A DNA stretch of 21,549 nucleotides from positions 1-21,549 of the IMG/VR virus record IMGVR_UViG_3300044846_001648; one strand, written 5' to 3'. The notes under the pieces were generated by a model that was not told the DNA's origin, did not search any database, and was given only the letters and a program-made list of their open reading frames with translations. The position numbers were made by a program, and so were the translations under genes. Within the stretch, counting starts at the first letter, position 1; every line of letters begins with the position of its first letter. This DNA comes from a virus. Positions 20,777 through 21,549 of this stretch are shown in pieces.

Positions 20777-20970
20777 TGAGCCTGCTACATTTTTGTTTTA
20801 CGTGTTATTTACTGACCGCCTTATTACTTATTGGACTGATGGCCGTGATGATCCTAAAGCAAACCCTACGTTTTACTCTTGAGAATGTTTTGGGTATGCT
20901 ATTCACTGCGTTTTGTTGGCCTGTTGTTTTGGCAATGACAATAGTGGAATTGTTCAAAACTCGCGATTAA
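20773..20970 (+). CDS. Small two-span membrane protein
   Basis: A 65-residue protein with two hydrophobic spans (about residues 6-27, LHFCFTCYLLTALLLIGLMAVM, and 38-58, VLGMLFTAFCWPVVLAMTIVEL) and a short charged C-terminus. It starts by ATGA overlap with the Cys-rich gene, supporting translation. It could be a second holin or antiholin, a superinfection-exclusion protein or a membrane anchor; nothing decides. The start is the first of two consecutive ATGs. Confidence 0.6.
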   Translation: MMSLLHFCFTCYLLTALLLIGLMAVMILKQTLRFTLENVLGMLFTAFCWPVVLAMTIVELFKTRD

Positions 20971-20999
20971 CTTTATAGGCAACCATTTAACTGAATTAC

Positions 21000-21007
21000 T
21001 ATCTTTG
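21000..21007 (+). promoter_or_regulatory. -7 element ahead of a structured intergenic stretch
   Basis: TATCTTTG, the same 8-mer as at 7967-7974. A transcript would start near 21013, close to the first arm of the inverted repeat that follows. No good -33 element is evident. Confidence 0.5.
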
Positions 21008-21010
21008 TTG

Positions 21011-21086
21011 TGTTGAGATGATAAAGTACTGCCCCTTTGGTTTTTAGAATCTCAACAATTCAAAAAATCATTGGGGCATTCTCTTT
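21011..21086 (+). ncRNA. Candidate structured RNA or attenuator
   Basis: TGTTGAGAT (21011-21019) is exactly complementary to ATCTCAACA (21049-21057). TGCCCC (21030-21035), in the loop, is complementary to GGGGCA (21073-21078) downstream, and TTTTT(A)GAA (21041-21049) to TTCAAAAA (21059-21066). The last two can form one long hairpin ending in TTCTCTTTT, a terminator-like end; the first stem excludes that hairpin's inner part, or forms a pseudoknot with it. No known RNA family recognised. Confidence 0.45.
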
Positions 21087-21335
21087 TATGAATAAATACA
21101 AATTACTCTCCATTGCCAAAGGGAGATGCAAACGGCAAACTTGCGATATACCAACGCTTGGTTCAGGTAAATTCGCTATTCGCGAAATTGTTTGTTTTTC
21201 TTGGGGGGGCTTTTTCTTTTCTTTCTTTTTCTTTTTTACCTTTTTTTCTTTTTCTTTCTTTTCTTTTGATTTATAGTTATTACTTATTATATATATATAA
21301 CTATTAATAATTAGGTCTTATCTTAAAAAAATTAG
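21087..21335. other. Gene-poor interval with 58-nt pyrimidine tract and AT repeats
   Basis: No convincing gene is seen in 20971-21347. After the structured stretch, 21203-21209 is a run of seven G, followed by a nearly pure C/T tract (21210-21267, one A at 21238), then an AT-rich part (TTATATATATATAAC). Short open frames through here are low-complexity Phe/Ser strings. In one frame (from 21113) DANGKLAIYQRLVQVNSLFAK looks protein-like, perhaps a gene remnant, before it runs into the pyrimidine tract. Confidence 0.6.
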
Positions 21336-21343
21336 TAACTTTG
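21336..21343 (+). promoter_or_regulatory. -7 element directly at a start codon
   Basis: TAACTTTG matches TAnnTTTG, with the ATG of the last gene only 4 nt after it, so the transcript would start at or just past the start codon and be leaderless. No -33 TTTG is evident at 19 nt. Confidence 0.45.
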
Positions 21344-21347
21344 ATAT

Positions 21348-21548
21348 ATGAAATATGCTATCGAAAAAAAAGTAAATGGTGAGTTGATACCTCAAGAAGA
21401 ATTTGCTACAAAAGAAGAAGCTATTGATAGATTTTATGAAATTATTTCACTTGGCCCTTGGTGTTATAATCCATCTTATTATGCTTGGATTTCATCACCA
21501 TTCAATACTTGTGTATCATTAAGAGAAATGAAATTGATTGAACTATGA
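21348..21548 (+). CDS. Small 66-aa protein, unknown
   Basis: A complete 66-residue ORF: MKYAIEKKVNGELIPQEEFATKEEAIDRFYEII, then a Trp/Tyr/Pro-rich part (LGPWCYNPSYYAWISSPFNTC) and SLREMKLIEL. The start resembles small phage proteins with a beta strand, TKEEAIxRF helix and short strand. It stops at 21546-21548. Codons are AT-rich like the neighbours. Function unknown; what follows is outside the window. Confidence 0.6.
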   Translation: MKYAIEKKVNGELIPQEEFATKEEAIDRFYEIISLGPWCYNPSYYAWISSPFNTCVSLREMKLIEL

Positions 21549-21549
21549 T

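Noticed and set aside
20697-20882. 61-codon ORF overlapping the Cys-rich and membrane-protein genes
   Set aside because: The other two frames are better: the Cys-rich gene's basic tail and the ATGA-coupled membrane protein account for this DNA.
21150-21190. ACCAACGCTTGGT hairpin and GGTTCAGG, resembling tRNA parts
   Set aside because: No cloverleaf, no acceptor stem and no proper T-loop.
21037-21276. ORF through the structured stretch and pyrimidine tract
   Set aside because: Non-ATG start and a long Phe/Ser run created by the C/T tract; not a credible protein.

Overview
The window is a stretch of a tailed, dsDNA bacteriophage (or prophage) genome whose host is almost certainly a member of the Bacteroidota. 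The evidence is a full set of head, packaging, tail and lysis genes, an AT-rich sequence, start codons preceded by A-rich leaders rather than Shine-Dalgarno sequences, and several copies of the Bacteroidota -7 promoter element TAnnTTTG. No tRNA, rRNA, CRISPR array, insertion sequence or integrase is visible. The capsid genes look HK97-like, and the tape-measure protein points to a tail of siphovirus type.

Positions 5-13184 (+ strand) are the late block: a large tail-associated protein, a small membrane protein, a tape-measure protein, an XkdF/S78-type prohead protease, a terminator, a scaffold-like protein, the major capsid protein, a second terminator, a probable tail-tube protein, a beta-rich protein, a portal fused to a MuF-like C-terminal domain, a head-tail connector, and a lysis cassette (35-codon coupled ORF, holin, M15 peptidase, metallophosphoesterase, overlapping spanin-like pair). 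Tail genes lie upstream of head genes, the reverse of the usual siphovirus order.

Positions 13150-19271 (- strand) form a tightly overlapping leftward operon. In transcription order it holds three small unknown genes, an SSB-like protein ending in DDLPF, an XRE-like HTH protein, a protein with a DnaA domain IV, a small GWKYGKNKMKDWKA protein, a 257-aa protein of unknown function, the large terminase, two tiny genes, a tandem pair of paralogues, a zinc-finger protein and two MazG-superfamily NTP pyrophosphohydrolase-like proteins. The large terminase is therefore transcribed against the structural genes and together with replication genes.

Positions 19272-19429 are a divergent control region with a good leftward promoter and a 13-bp inverted repeat. 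To its right (19430-20970, + strand) is an overlapping four-gene set: VRR-NUC nuclease, sigma-70-like factor, Cys-rich protein with a basic tail, and a small two-span membrane protein. The right end (20971-21347) has no convincing gene, but has a -7 element followed by a strongly structured stretch (candidate small RNA or attenuator) and a 58-nt pyrimidine tract, before a last 66-aa gene.

The most interesting signals are two possible frameshift or slippage sites. One is an A11 run exactly between the portal and MuF domains. The other is a CCCTTTT heptamer at the SSB stop codon that would add 21 codons ending at the ATGA start of the next gene. Also notable are an overlapping spanin-like pair of unusual topology, a DnaA domain-IV-only protein, and the structured intergenic element.
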